In this document: positions 9,663 through 16,985 of the stretch, piece by piece | How positions within the stretch are numbered: the stretch's first letter is position 1 | Layout of the letters: every line of letters starts with the position of its first letter | Assembly: GCA_002179805.1 (NCBI GenBank) | Contig: NAVB01000367.1 | Coordinates: 1 to 18,379 of the forward strand | From: Acanthamoeba lenticulata | Taxonomy: Eukaryota; Discosea; Longamoebia; Acanthamoebidae | DNA length: 18,379 nucleotides | Reading direction: 5' to 3' | The notes under the pieces: model-generated | What the model was told of the DNA's origin: nothing | The model's database searches: none | What the model saw: only the letters and a program-made list of their open reading frames with translations | Program-made: the position numbers and the translations under genes

Positions 9663-10774
9663 GGCTGACTGTGACGACAACGACGTCGACGTCGACGGCG
9701 GCGAGCGGGCCGTCGGTGGACTGGGGCTTCAAGTTTGCCAGCTCCGGCACACCCTTCACGCCACTCGAGATCCGGTGCCAGCCGAGCGTGCGCCACTGCA
9801 CGACCTACACAGTCCCTGTGGCCTCCCCGTGCGTGCTTCACTCCCCGAGCTGCGCGCTTTTGTGCGCGCGCGACTGATGCACGGCAACCGAACGGGCGCC
9901 GCGGGCCGTACAGGAGCGCGGCGCTGAACCTGGCCAACGCGCTCAACAATCCCGAGTTTGCGGACGTCCAGTTTGCGTTTGCTGACGAGGGCGTCATGTG
10001 CTACGGCCACAAGGTGCTCGACACGACACCGCATGACACGACACGATACGACACGAACTGAACAAACGCGGTTGGGGGGGGGGCACGGGCAGGTGATCCT
10101 GGCGTCGCGGTCGGACTACTTTGCGCGGCTGTTCTCGTGCGGCCTGCGCGAGAGCCGGGAGGAGAAGCCGACGGTGGAGATCAAGGAGCTCAACTCGCTC
10201 ACCTTCCTCTGCATGCTCAAATACGTCTACACCAACGACGTCAACTTTGCCGGCGACGATCGCGTACGTGTGCTCCCACGCCACGACACACGACACGACA
10301 CGACACCGCGGCTCACAACACACACACACGCATGTGTAGGCGGTGGACTTGGTGGAGCTCTTGCTCGCGGCGGAGCGGTTCCAGCTTGACGGGCTCAAGC
10401 GGATATGCGAAGAGCGCCTGACGGCCTCGTTCTCGCTGCCCACCGCTGTGCGCCTCCTCACGGCCTTCACCATCTCCCACGAGCTCCGCAGCCAGGTGCG
10501 TGCCCGAATCATTCTTTGCATTCTTTGTCTTTTGAGCTGCTGACATTCCTCTCCACTCAAGTGCATATCGTATGTGCTGGCCCACTGGGGCGAGATCGAG
10601 AAGACGGACGAGTTCAGGGACCTCATGCTCTACTACCCGGACCTGCTACAGGAGATCTACGGCTCGCTCGACATCCAGGGTCCGTGTTGTGAGGAAGTTG
10701 TGAACTCTTGTGGTCTTGGACGAGCAAGTCATCACACACACGACAAAACAAAACACACGCAGAGTGCGACGTGA
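9663..10774 (+). CDS. BTB/POZ and BACK domain block
   Basis: Exons 9663..9828, 9914..10013, 10093..10263, 10340..10495 and 10562 onward join in matching phases. A short first part carries VDWGFKF, resembling the WGYKFTV ending of beta-sandwich modules in some large E3 ligases. Next comes a clear BTB fold: ALNNPEFADVQFAF, CYGHKVILASRSDYFARLF, EEKPTVEIKELNSLTFLCML and KYVYTNDVNF. The BACK-like region follows (AVDLVELLLAAERFQLDGL, KRICEERL, LRSQCISYVLAHWGEIEKT, DLMLYYPDLLQEIYGSL). BTB-BACK proteins usually dimerise and act as Cullin-3 substrate adaptors. No independent ATG start is visible; the first exon is entered in phase 1 from the Clu block. At the 3' end, either the frame runs on to TGA at 10772-10774, or an 83-nt intron (10680..10762) leads in frame into the E2-like block. 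The alternative C-terminus is low-complexity and intron-like, so I favour splicing. Confidence 0.75.
10018..10058 (+). repeat. Degenerate ACACGAC tandem repeat in a BTB intron
   Basis: The intron 10014-10092 is built largely of CGACACGACACCG-type units, followed by a run of ten G around 10073-10082. The next intron carries the same unit (see 10279-10310). Confidence 0.6.
10279..10310 (+). repeat. ACACGAC tandem repeat in the following BTB intron
   Basis: The intron 10264-10339 contains CCACGACACACGACACGACA, then a CA run before the acceptor TGTGTAG. The unit matches that in the preceding intron, on the other side of a 171-base exon. Confidence 0.6.
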
Positions 10775-10779
10775 CGACG

Positions 10780-11578
10780 ATGGCCGACCAGGGCGTGATC
10801 GATACGCGCTTGCGTGAGAACCACCTGAAGCCCTCGGCCGCTGCCCTCCGCCTGCGCAACGACCTCCTCCAGCTCCAGGACCATCCCCTCCCCGTTCGTG
10901 CCACATCCATCCTGCAGATCGATCACGCACACGCCGCACACACGCACACACGCGCGCGCGCACACCGCACACACGCACTCACATGGACGCGGGTGATGAC
11001 GACAACAAACAGGACGTGAACGCGATCCAGGACAACCTGAACCCGCTCATGTGGACCGCCAAGGTGAGGTCGGGGATGGGCGACGAGGACGAGATCGATG
11101 AGGGCCTCGCAGCCTTCACGCTCCTCTTCAACGAGAACTACCCCAACGAGCCGCCCCGTACGTCCGCCTTCCAAAAAGATGATTTTTTTCTTTTTTAAAA
11201 TACATTTCTTACATTTTTGTGATTTCACGATGTGTGGCGCCACACCAGTGGTGAGGTTCAAGTGCAATCGGAGTCACCCGAACGTGTTTTCAGACGGCTT
11301 CCTGCACCACGGCGTGCTGGCCCTGGGGTGGAACTGCACCCACACCGTCAAGGACATCCTCCAGCAGGTTCGTGGGGCCTTTTGCGCCCAACAAACCACA
11401 ACACAACAACTGCAGAGTGACGCTCCCCGCGTGTGTTGGGCTCGTGCAGGTGGTGAACGTCATACGGCAGCCGCTGGACGAGTATCCGGCCAACCTCCAC
11501 TGCACGCGGCCGGCGGAGGCCCGGGAGGAGCAGCCTCAGGAGGACGCCTCGGCCATGCAAGAGGCTCTCGACATGTAA
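10780..11578 (+). CDS. Ubiquitin-conjugating enzyme (E2)-like block, catalytic Cys replaced
   Basis: Exons 10780..10893, 11013..11157, 11249..11367 and 11450..11578 (introns in phases 0, 1, 0) encode 168 residues if translation starts at 10780. The UBC fold is readable in order: N-terminal helix (AALRLRNDLLQLQDHPLP), strands (NPLMWTAKV), FTLLFNENYPNEPPLVRF, the HPN motif (SHPNVFSDG), a Trp in the expected place (LALGWNCTHTVKDIL) and the crossover helix (VVNVIRQPLDEYPANLHC). In active E2s the catalytic Cys sits eight residues after the Asn of HPN. Here that position is His (DGFLHHGVL), so it is probably not an ordinary active E2; compare the UEV group, which also lacks the Cys. A Cys twelve residues further on does not align with the active site. 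The ATG lies five bases after the alternative BTB stop, and the frame is continuous with the BTB block after splicing. An AATAAA-rich tail follows the stop. Confidence 0.72.
10926..10979 (+). repeat. CA/CG dinucleotide tract in an intron
   Basis: A CACACG/CGCGCG simple repeat fills the 3' half of the intron 10894-11012. A Z-DNA-prone purine-pyrimidine alternation is visible, but nothing shows a role. Confidence 0.7.
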
Positions 11579-11595
11579 ATAGACTTGATGCAAAC

Positions 11596-11615
11596 AATAA
11601 ATAAATAAATAAAAA
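11596..11615 (+). terminator. Polyadenylation signal of the E2-like gene
   Basis: Four overlapping AATAAA-type units (AATAAATAAATAAATAAAAA) start 18 bases after the TAA at 11576-11578, a typical place for a cleavage and polyadenylation signal. The converging minus-strand gene ends 88 bases further on. Confidence 0.6.
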
Positions 11616-11702
11616 CTCATAAAATATATTTATATTTAGAAAATGGAGACAAAATCGGAGGAGGTACAAAAAGGAGAAGAAGAAGAAGGAAGGACGAGCA
11701 AT

Positions 11703-12877
11703 CTACTGGCCCTTCTTGACGCCCGGCTCACCGGCGCCAGTCGCCACGGGCACACGTCGCCGGGACTTGGGCATGACGAAGACGGGCGGGAACACGTAGC
11801 CTACAATGCGGGAGAAGATGAAGATGAAGAAGATGAAGAAGGTCAGCAGGGAAAGAAGATGAGGAAGCCAGGCGGGGCCAACGTACCGGTTTCGTTGGCC
11901 ACCATAAGCGCGGTGCCGACGTAGAGGGCGAACAGAGAGGAGATGAACAGGACGTAGCCACCGACGCGGTTCACCGCGGCCGTGTAGCCCGCCACCCAGT
12001 TGCCCACGGCGAAGAGGGTCGACGACAGGGCCAACGTGCCCAGCACGGCCGCCAGGCCGATGCTCTGCGTGAGCGACAAGATTGTTCCTTTTTGTGGTGT
12101 GCTTGGAGTGTGAGCAAGACAGAAAGACGACGCACAAGGCTTGCAAGTGTGATTGGATGACGTACCAATCCACGTAATGGCGGCCAACGGGACAAACCAG
12201 ATGGCAAAGGCGCCGAAGTTGTCAGGCGGTGGCGCAAGCAGTCCCGTGCCTGGAAGTTGTTGGCGGATTTAACACAAGGTGTTGGCGGATTTTACACAGC
12301 ACAAGATTAAGGCCTCATGTACCAATTAGCAGGACGCCGTAGGCAACCCAGTAGGAGCCCCAGGCCGAGTGCATGCCCACCGCCAATGCATCTCTGTTTC
12401 ATCGATTGGAGGTCTCCACACCTAAACATCAGCTTTGGTTTGGGCTGGACAAAGAGCTTCATGTGGGTCGGTTGGTGCACCTTGCCCGGAAGGCCCAGAG
12501 GGCGGCAAGCAGTTGCACGACACCGCCGTAGAGCAGCACGAACGGAGCAAAGTAGCTGCGCACAACGAGAGGGTTGGTCCAGTGCGAAAAAGCGAAAAGA
12601 GAAAAAGGGCGGGGGGGGGGGCAAAGAAAGAACGACAGGCAATGGACAAACGTACAAGGGAGAGGTTGCGTCACCCCACCATCCCGCCAGCCACGAGCCA
12701 GTGACCATAGCCGCCGAGCCGTAACCATAAAGGCCCATGATAGACGGGGCTGCACGCGGAGGTATGTGTGTCAATGGCCAATAAACGACAGGTTCAAGTC
12801 GTCGGGTGTTGGCGCGCACCAGCGATGGGACTGATCACGATTCGCGTCTCTGCGTGCAGCTCCGGCTTTGGGTACAT
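11703..12877 (-). CDS. GPR1/FUN34/YaaH family membrane protein (acetate transporter type)
   Basis: Seven exons, complement(join(11703..11800,11887..12087,12166..12249,12323..12393,12481..12555,12656..12749,12820..12877)), with introns of 70-100 nt in matching phases, give 226 residues, the usual family size. The order fits: a short hydrophilic N-terminus, then APSIMGLYGYG in place of the NPAPLGL-type signature, TM1, then FAPFVLLYGGVVQLLAALWA (TM2 with the conserved FYGG-like and Q-LAG-like positions), HSAWGSYWVAYGVLL (TM3), FGAFAIWFVPLAAITWIG (TM4), LAAVLGTLALSSTLFAVG (TM5) and VGGYVLFISSLFALYVGTAL (TM6), with a basic cytosolic tail. The family transports acetate or related monocarboxylates, or exports ammonium, across the plasma membrane. 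The usual Asn-Pro is changed to Ala-Pro, which may alter function. The start at 12877 is the Met that puts the N-terminus in frame. Confidence 0.88.
12258..12297 (-). repeat. Direct repeat in intron 4 of the GPR1-type gene
   Basis: TGTTGGCGGATTT occurs twice, starting at 12258 and 12280 (period 22), each followed by a similar ACACA end. It lies wholly within the intron 12250-12322, next to the acceptor. Confidence 0.65.
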
Positions 12878-13590
12878 GACGTGTGCAGAGTTCTGGTGCG
12901 CTTAGGGTGCAGTGGATGATACTTGTGAAGAGCCAACCACCTGCTGGGTGTAGGGTGAGGGGATTCTAGCAAGAAGAAAGGCCAAAAGGGCTTGGACGGC
13001 GTCTAATACTATCCAAGACAATCCCGACCCGCAGATCATGACCGACCGACACGAACACAAGGGGCACAAGTGGACCAGAACTGCACGAAAGCGAGCCCTT
13101 GCCGCGAAGGAAAACCAGACGAATTCCAGGTCTGGGCCTGCAGGAAATCCAGCCCGTTGGCACGTGCCCGCGGTTTTTTGTGGCTTTCCATTTCCCTAGC
13201 CGGACCTTCGCCCGATCTTTAAAAAACCAGTTGGCGTGTGATTCCCGGGGTAACTGTTAAACAGAACGGTTGTTGTTACATCTGCCGAGCGTGGCACGCA
13301 TGACATGACCAGGTGCTGGGCAGGGGAAGCAGAATGAGCAACACTGTGTGTGCGGCGAGAGGACAAAAGATGGAAGAACGTACAGTCCATAAGCTGCAGC
13401 GCTGTCGGGCCTGGTTGAGTTGGGCGCAACTCGGTACCAGCGTACGCTACGTTCCCGGCCACAACCGAAGCATCGCTTCGCGTTTTGGGTTCTTCGTTTT
13501 CGTTCTTTTTACAGGGGTTGGTGGAAATGTGAGCCAACAGCGTGGGGCCAAGGCCAGGGTACACGGACGAGATTGGGGTTCGATGTAGGG
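12878..13590. other. Intergenic region, no supported gene
   Basis: This stretch separates the start of the minus-strand membrane-protein gene from the 3' end of the next minus-strand gene. It should hold the promoter of the former. I see no strong TATA element near 12878-12960 and no spliced frame with protein-like composition. A 53-codon frame at 13038-13199 is basic and lacks support. Confidence 0.5.
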
Positions 13591-14256
13591 TCACGTACTG
13601 GTGGGTGTGGTGTTAACGGGGCGAAGATTGGCTTTGAGGATGCTGAGTTGCTGTCGAAGGCCGGCCATCTCGTCCAGCATCGCCTGGGAAAGTTCTGCGT
13701 CGAGTCCTTCGTTCATGGCGTCCTCGCAGAGTGTCGCAATAGAACGCGCAAACGCAGTAATCTGTGGAGCATATGCTGGTCAGAAAGAGGATCGTATCAC
13801 CACAGCTGTCACAAAAAGTCGATGGATAGATGTTTGCACGCACTCCGTGCAGAGCTTCTGTGGCTGTCGTGTTCATCTCGTGCCCTGGTGGATGGATGGG
13901 TGAAAGTACGAGGTCCTGCTGCTTCGTTGCAGAGCTGCTTGCCGAGGTAGAGGTAGAGGTGCGCTGTGGTGGTCTTGTTCTTGCGTGGTGTTTTTGCAGG
14001 TGAGGACCCGGGCAGCGACCGGGTGAAGCCAGGGCAGACGCGTGATGCAGCACTTCGTCACTACGGCGCGTCGCGCCAAGCACAAACAGGTGGACGAGAG
14101 CCGTCTCGTTGCTTGGGTGGGCCCGGGGCAAGAATGTGAACAATGAAACGGAACTTGGCGGCGTACCTTAGCAAAGTGTTGTTGGCGAGTGAAAGTTGTA
14201 ACAACTTCCCCCTGCAGTGGAGCCTGTTCAAGGCGTGGGACGCCAAGTTTCGGCAT
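13591..14256 (-). CDS. Small helical protein, unrecognised; 5' end uncertain
   Basis: Three 3' exons are well linked: 14020..14111 (NETALVHLFVLGATRRSDEV, LHHASALASP), 13844..13884 (GHEMNTTATEALHG) and 13591..13761 (ITAFARSIATLCEDAMNEGL, then a helix LDEMAGLRQQLSILKANL, ending TTPTST with TGA at 13591-13593). Introns of 135 and 82 nt match in phase. The sequence is amphipathic helix with heptad-like Leu spacing, a possible coiled coil. The first exon is unclear: ATG at 14256 (MPKLGVPRLEQ) ends in phase 0 at AAG|GTACGC (14166), but the next exon needs phase 2 unless a GAG acceptor is used. The other frame of that exon (LLQLSLANNTLL) fits in phase but has no start. That raises the possibility that these exons belong to the FYVE gene immediately upstream. 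Confidence 0.45.
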
Positions 14257-14325
14257 GAAGATCACAGCAAAACATGAAACGGCAAGAAATTCTTGTACCC
14301 CAACCCTGAATATGTTGTATTTTTT

Positions 14326-14776
14326 TTAAAGGAAGTCGCGACGGCACAAGCAGCAAACCGGCAGCGCTTGCGCGCGGGAGTGGTTGAGCACTCGACTCTG
14401 CTTGGTCACGCACTGGTTGCAGAAGATGCCGCCGCACACACGGCAGTGGTGGCGGCGGGTGAGGAACGAGAAGCCCGTCTGGCACTCCATGCATTCTGTC
14501 ACCTGTGCGACACCCAAGTATGCGCAGACCCAATCCACACGATGTAAGGAATGCTGGTCAAACGCAAATGCGTTTGTCATGCCCAATCTTGGGAACTCGT
14601 ACCGAGTCGTCGGGCAGCCAGGCCACGAGGCCGTCGTCGGTCGTCGGCTGGCGCGAACCGTGATTTCGCGGGTGCTCGGGCGAGGCGGCGTACTTCTCCA
14701 GCCACTGGACCGCCGCGGCTACCCCGTCTGGGTCCGTGCGCAGACCGGCGGCCACGGCTTGCGCTCGCTGCGCCAT
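14326..14776 (-). CDS. FYVE zinc-finger protein
   Basis: Two exons, complement(join(14326..14502,14603..14776)), joined in phase 0 across a 100-nt intron, give 116 residues. The N-terminal half is a helical segment (MAQRAQAVAAGL, AAAVQWLEKYAASPEHP). The C-terminal half is a FYVE domain with W53-L-P-D56 (the WxxD motif), the C62-x2-C65 pair, RRHHCRVC (74-81, the phosphoinositide-binding basic patch with zinc Cys), C86-x2-C89 and C108-x2-C111. All eight zinc Cys are present. FYVE domains bind PtdIns3P on early endosomes, so an endosomal or phagosomal membrane location is expected. The protein ends five residues after the last zinc Cys, which is unusually abrupt. A phase-compatible 7-nt microexon could carry it into the helical exons downstream (see 13591-14256). 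It is divergent from the gene at 14928. Confidence 0.8.
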
Positions 14777-14821
14777 CTCTGGAGACACCACAGAGCGGTA
14801 TAAGAAATGCCAATTATTGTG

Positions 14822-14884
14822 TTCTTTTTTTTTGTTTTTGTTTTTTTTGTTTTTGTTTTTGTTTTTGTTTTTGTTTTTGTTTGT
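14822..14884. repeat. GTTTTT tandem repeat between divergent genes
   Basis: About nine units of GTTTTT, with two longer T runs, fill much of the 151-base gap between the FYVE ATG (14776) and the ATG at 14928. A rigid poly(dA:dT)-like tract in a shared promoter would tend to exclude nucleosomes; that role is inference. Confidence 0.75.
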
Positions 14885-14927
14885 TGTTCCCACGCCTCTG
14901 CCCTAACTCCTAACGCCGCGCAAACAC

Positions 14928-15457
14928 ATGAAACCTTTAGCCGCTACTGCACAGCTGCCGGCCGAGACCAAAAAGGCGGTGGAGGAGGCCTCTGCCACTC
15001 TCCTTGGCGGGCAATCGGTGCATCAGTTGAACGACGCTTTTGTGGCCAAGTATTCCAACTCGCTGCCCCACCTTCTTGCTGGCGCCGACATGAAGCTCCT
15101 TCTGGGTGGACCGCAAATGAAGCAGGAAGCCGCTGCGCTGCTGCGTGCTGACGCAGCAGCTACGCTCCAGGTACATTGGCTGCACAAATCCCCCTCCTCC
15201 CCCCCCCCCGCAGTTCCTGATGCGTTAGAGGATACGGCTCACCGCGCAAGGCCACGTCACGACAGGAACTGGAGGAAGCCTACCACACTCTCCAGGCCAA
15301 GTGGGAGGATACCGCCGCGGCGGAATCGTTCAAGCTTGAGGCTCACCAGCGATTCCCGCTGGCCTCTGCCTTTGTGCCCCCCTCTCCCGCGCCCAGCGAG
15401 GCTGCGGCTCACCAAACGGCTGCTGCCGACGAGGCTGAGGCTGCTCCCGGGCAGTAA
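14928..15457 (+). CDS. Unrecognised 144-residue helical protein
   Basis: Two exons, 14928..15170 and 15266..15457, joined in phase 0 across a 95-nt intron (CTCCAG|GTACAT...CGACAG). The protein is Ala/Leu/Glu-rich and predicted helical: ETKKAVEEASATLLGGQ, AFVAKYSNSLPHLLAG, KQEAAALLRADAAATL, then ELEEAYHTLQAKWEDTAA. A Pro/Ala-rich acidic tail follows (PPSPAPSEAAA, ending EAAPGQ). An AAG acceptor 15 bases earlier (15250) would add five residues in the same frame. I recognise no family. The lack of transmembrane segments points to a soluble protein. The intron ends with a run of C. The reading frame is supported by the acidic, low-Arg composition after the splice; the competing frame is Arg/Pro-rich noise. 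Confidence 0.6.
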
Positions 15458-15553
15458 CCGGCATTCATTCGGGCGACCTGCGGAGTCTCTCGTGGAGCAC
15501 AATTAAACGGTTCAAAAAAAAAAAAACGGCACAATATTTTTACCTGTGCGGTA

Positions 15554-16624
15554 ATGGAGGAAGGCGAGCCATTTGATCAGGCCAAGGCGTTGGATGATGA
15601 CGCGACAAAGAAACCCAAGAGGCGTAACCGACCTGGAACAAAGAACCAGGATTTGTACAAGTGGGAACCTCTGGCCGTTTCTCAATTGGAGGGGCCCCTT
15701 GCCGTTGAGGAGTACCTGCAGCAACTGATCCGTACAAACAACTCTTCGTCTTCACATGAGGCCTCGTGCTAAACTGCCCGACCGCCAATTTGCGCATTTT
15801 GCAGGTAAGGATCCTTCTGCGATTGAAACCCTCATCGTGTGCCCAGAAGGCATTTCTCCGAGCGTCTGGATGTATGAGCATCTGAGGTACGGAAATTTCA
15901 AGTCTCCTTGCCACGTTGTTGTTGTTGGTCGCCAGGGCTGAAAGCACACGATTGCAGGCAAGCCCTCAAGGAGCTCTATCTGTTCATTGTGCACCATAAC
16001 ACGGTCTGCACAGCAGAAACAGCGCCCAGCATGAAGATAACCATCGGGGCGGAAGAGTTTGTTTACCTGTGTAGCGCATACAACCCACCCAAAGAAGTAC
16101 GTGAGCGTGTCAAGACTCCCGTGGGCGGTGCCCGACATCAGCAGTAGCTGAACTCACCCACCAAATGCAGTGCTCTGCCATCGACTATATGACCAACACA
16201 GTGATTCAGTCTGTGAGTCTACTGCACTCCAACAAGCAGTTTCCCTCCAGGTGCGCTTCTCCACTAGCCTGTGATATGTCTCTTGTTGGGTGAAGACAGG
16301 GCACTTATCGTCTTGGAATCATGTGTCGGGGAGTTCTGGCAATGGGCAGGGTCACTATCAAAAACACCAAGCATTTTGGTACTTTAGCACGGCGATTGTA
16401 CCGCATCTTCTCCTTCTCCTACTTTACCTATCGTGAACAATTTGATGAGTTTGAGGTATGTCTCTCTCTGCTCAGCCGCAGCCATGGGCTTACCCTTGCT
16501 CACTTGGCCCTGGTTTATACAGAACAAGTATCACTTGTGCGAGCGATTCACGAAGTTCTGTATCATGTACAAGCTCATGCCCACCAAAATGATCCTCATC
16601 CCGAGGTCCAGGTGGAGCTCATAA
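15554..16624 (+). CDS. MOB4: MOB4/phocein-like MOB family protein
   Basis: Six exons (15554..15731, 15805..15886, 15958..16096, 16171..16250, 16350..16455, 16523..16624), with introns of 67-99 nt in matching phases, give 228 residues; animal MOB4 is about 225. Signatures in order: RRNRPGTKNQDLYKW, LAVEEYLQQLIR, PEGISPSVWMYEHLR, YLCSAYNPPKECSAIDY, LLHSNKQFPSR, ARRLYRIFSFSYF, FDEFE and LCERFTKFCIMYKLM. MOB4 is a core subunit of STRIPAK, the PP2A-striatin complex that restrains Hippo-like GCK kinases. Most of the Cys2-His2 zinc site is lost: the loop around C104 has one Cys instead of two, and the two His of the FSHAYFHH stretch are Phe182 and Tyr187. The fold may be metal-free. Within the family it is closer to MOB4 than to MOB1 because of the RRNRPGTK start. 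Confidence 0.9.
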
Positions 16625-16706
16625 AGCTCTTTGTTTTTTTAAACCGGACGGTCATTAATGAATCAACCAAAACGCGGAAAAGGCCCGGTGAGTAAACGAA
16701 GGACAG

Positions 16707-16714
16707 AAAAAAAA
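16707..16714 (-). terminator. RNA polymerase III terminator of the tRNA
   Basis: On the minus strand a run of eight T follows four A immediately after the tRNA 3' end, the standard pol III stop signal. Confidence 0.75.
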
Positions 16715-16717
16715 TTT

Positions 16718-16790
16718 TGGTCCCTCTGGGTTTCGATCCCAGTACCTTATGCGTGTAAAGCATACGTGCTACCGATTGCACCAAAGAACC
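16718..16790 (-). tRNA. tRNA-Val (anticodon TAC)
   Basis: The minus strand folds as a 73-base cloverleaf. The acceptor stem is GGTTCTT with AGGGACC, including two G-U type pairs, and the discriminator base is A. The D arm is GTGC/GCAC around AATCGGTA. The anticodon stem is TATGC/GCATA with loop TTTACAC, so positions 34-36 read TAC, valine (GTA codons). The variable loop is AGGTA and the T arm is CTGGG/CCCAG with loop ATCGAAA. The D arm (A box) and GGATCGAAACC (B box) give internal pol III promoters. There is no intron. The T loop starts with A instead of the usual T at position 54, a feature better known from initiator tRNAs. Confidence 0.88.
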
Positions 16791-16985
16791 TGTTACATAA
16801 CCGATGGATATCACTACATAAGAGACCTCCACAGTTCTGCTTGGTCAAGCGTCCCCGAAGAGGCACAGTTCGTCCAGTAGAGGAACTACCCTTGTTCAAC
16901 TTGGGCCACAAACACCATCCATAAAACACTCACAACCGCCGCCCCACCAACACCACGGGATCTCAAATCCTCCAGCAGCGGTGTT

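Noticed and set aside
13038..13199. 53-codon plus-strand frame (MTDRHEHKGHKW...)
   Set aside because: It is short and basic, with no signal peptide, no domain and no splice partner; chance is enough to explain it.
14558..14893. Minus-strand frame with an Asn-Lys repeat upstream of the FYVE protein
   Set aside because: The repeat is only the translation of the GTTTTT array in the intergenic gap. The FYVE start at 14776 is sufficient.
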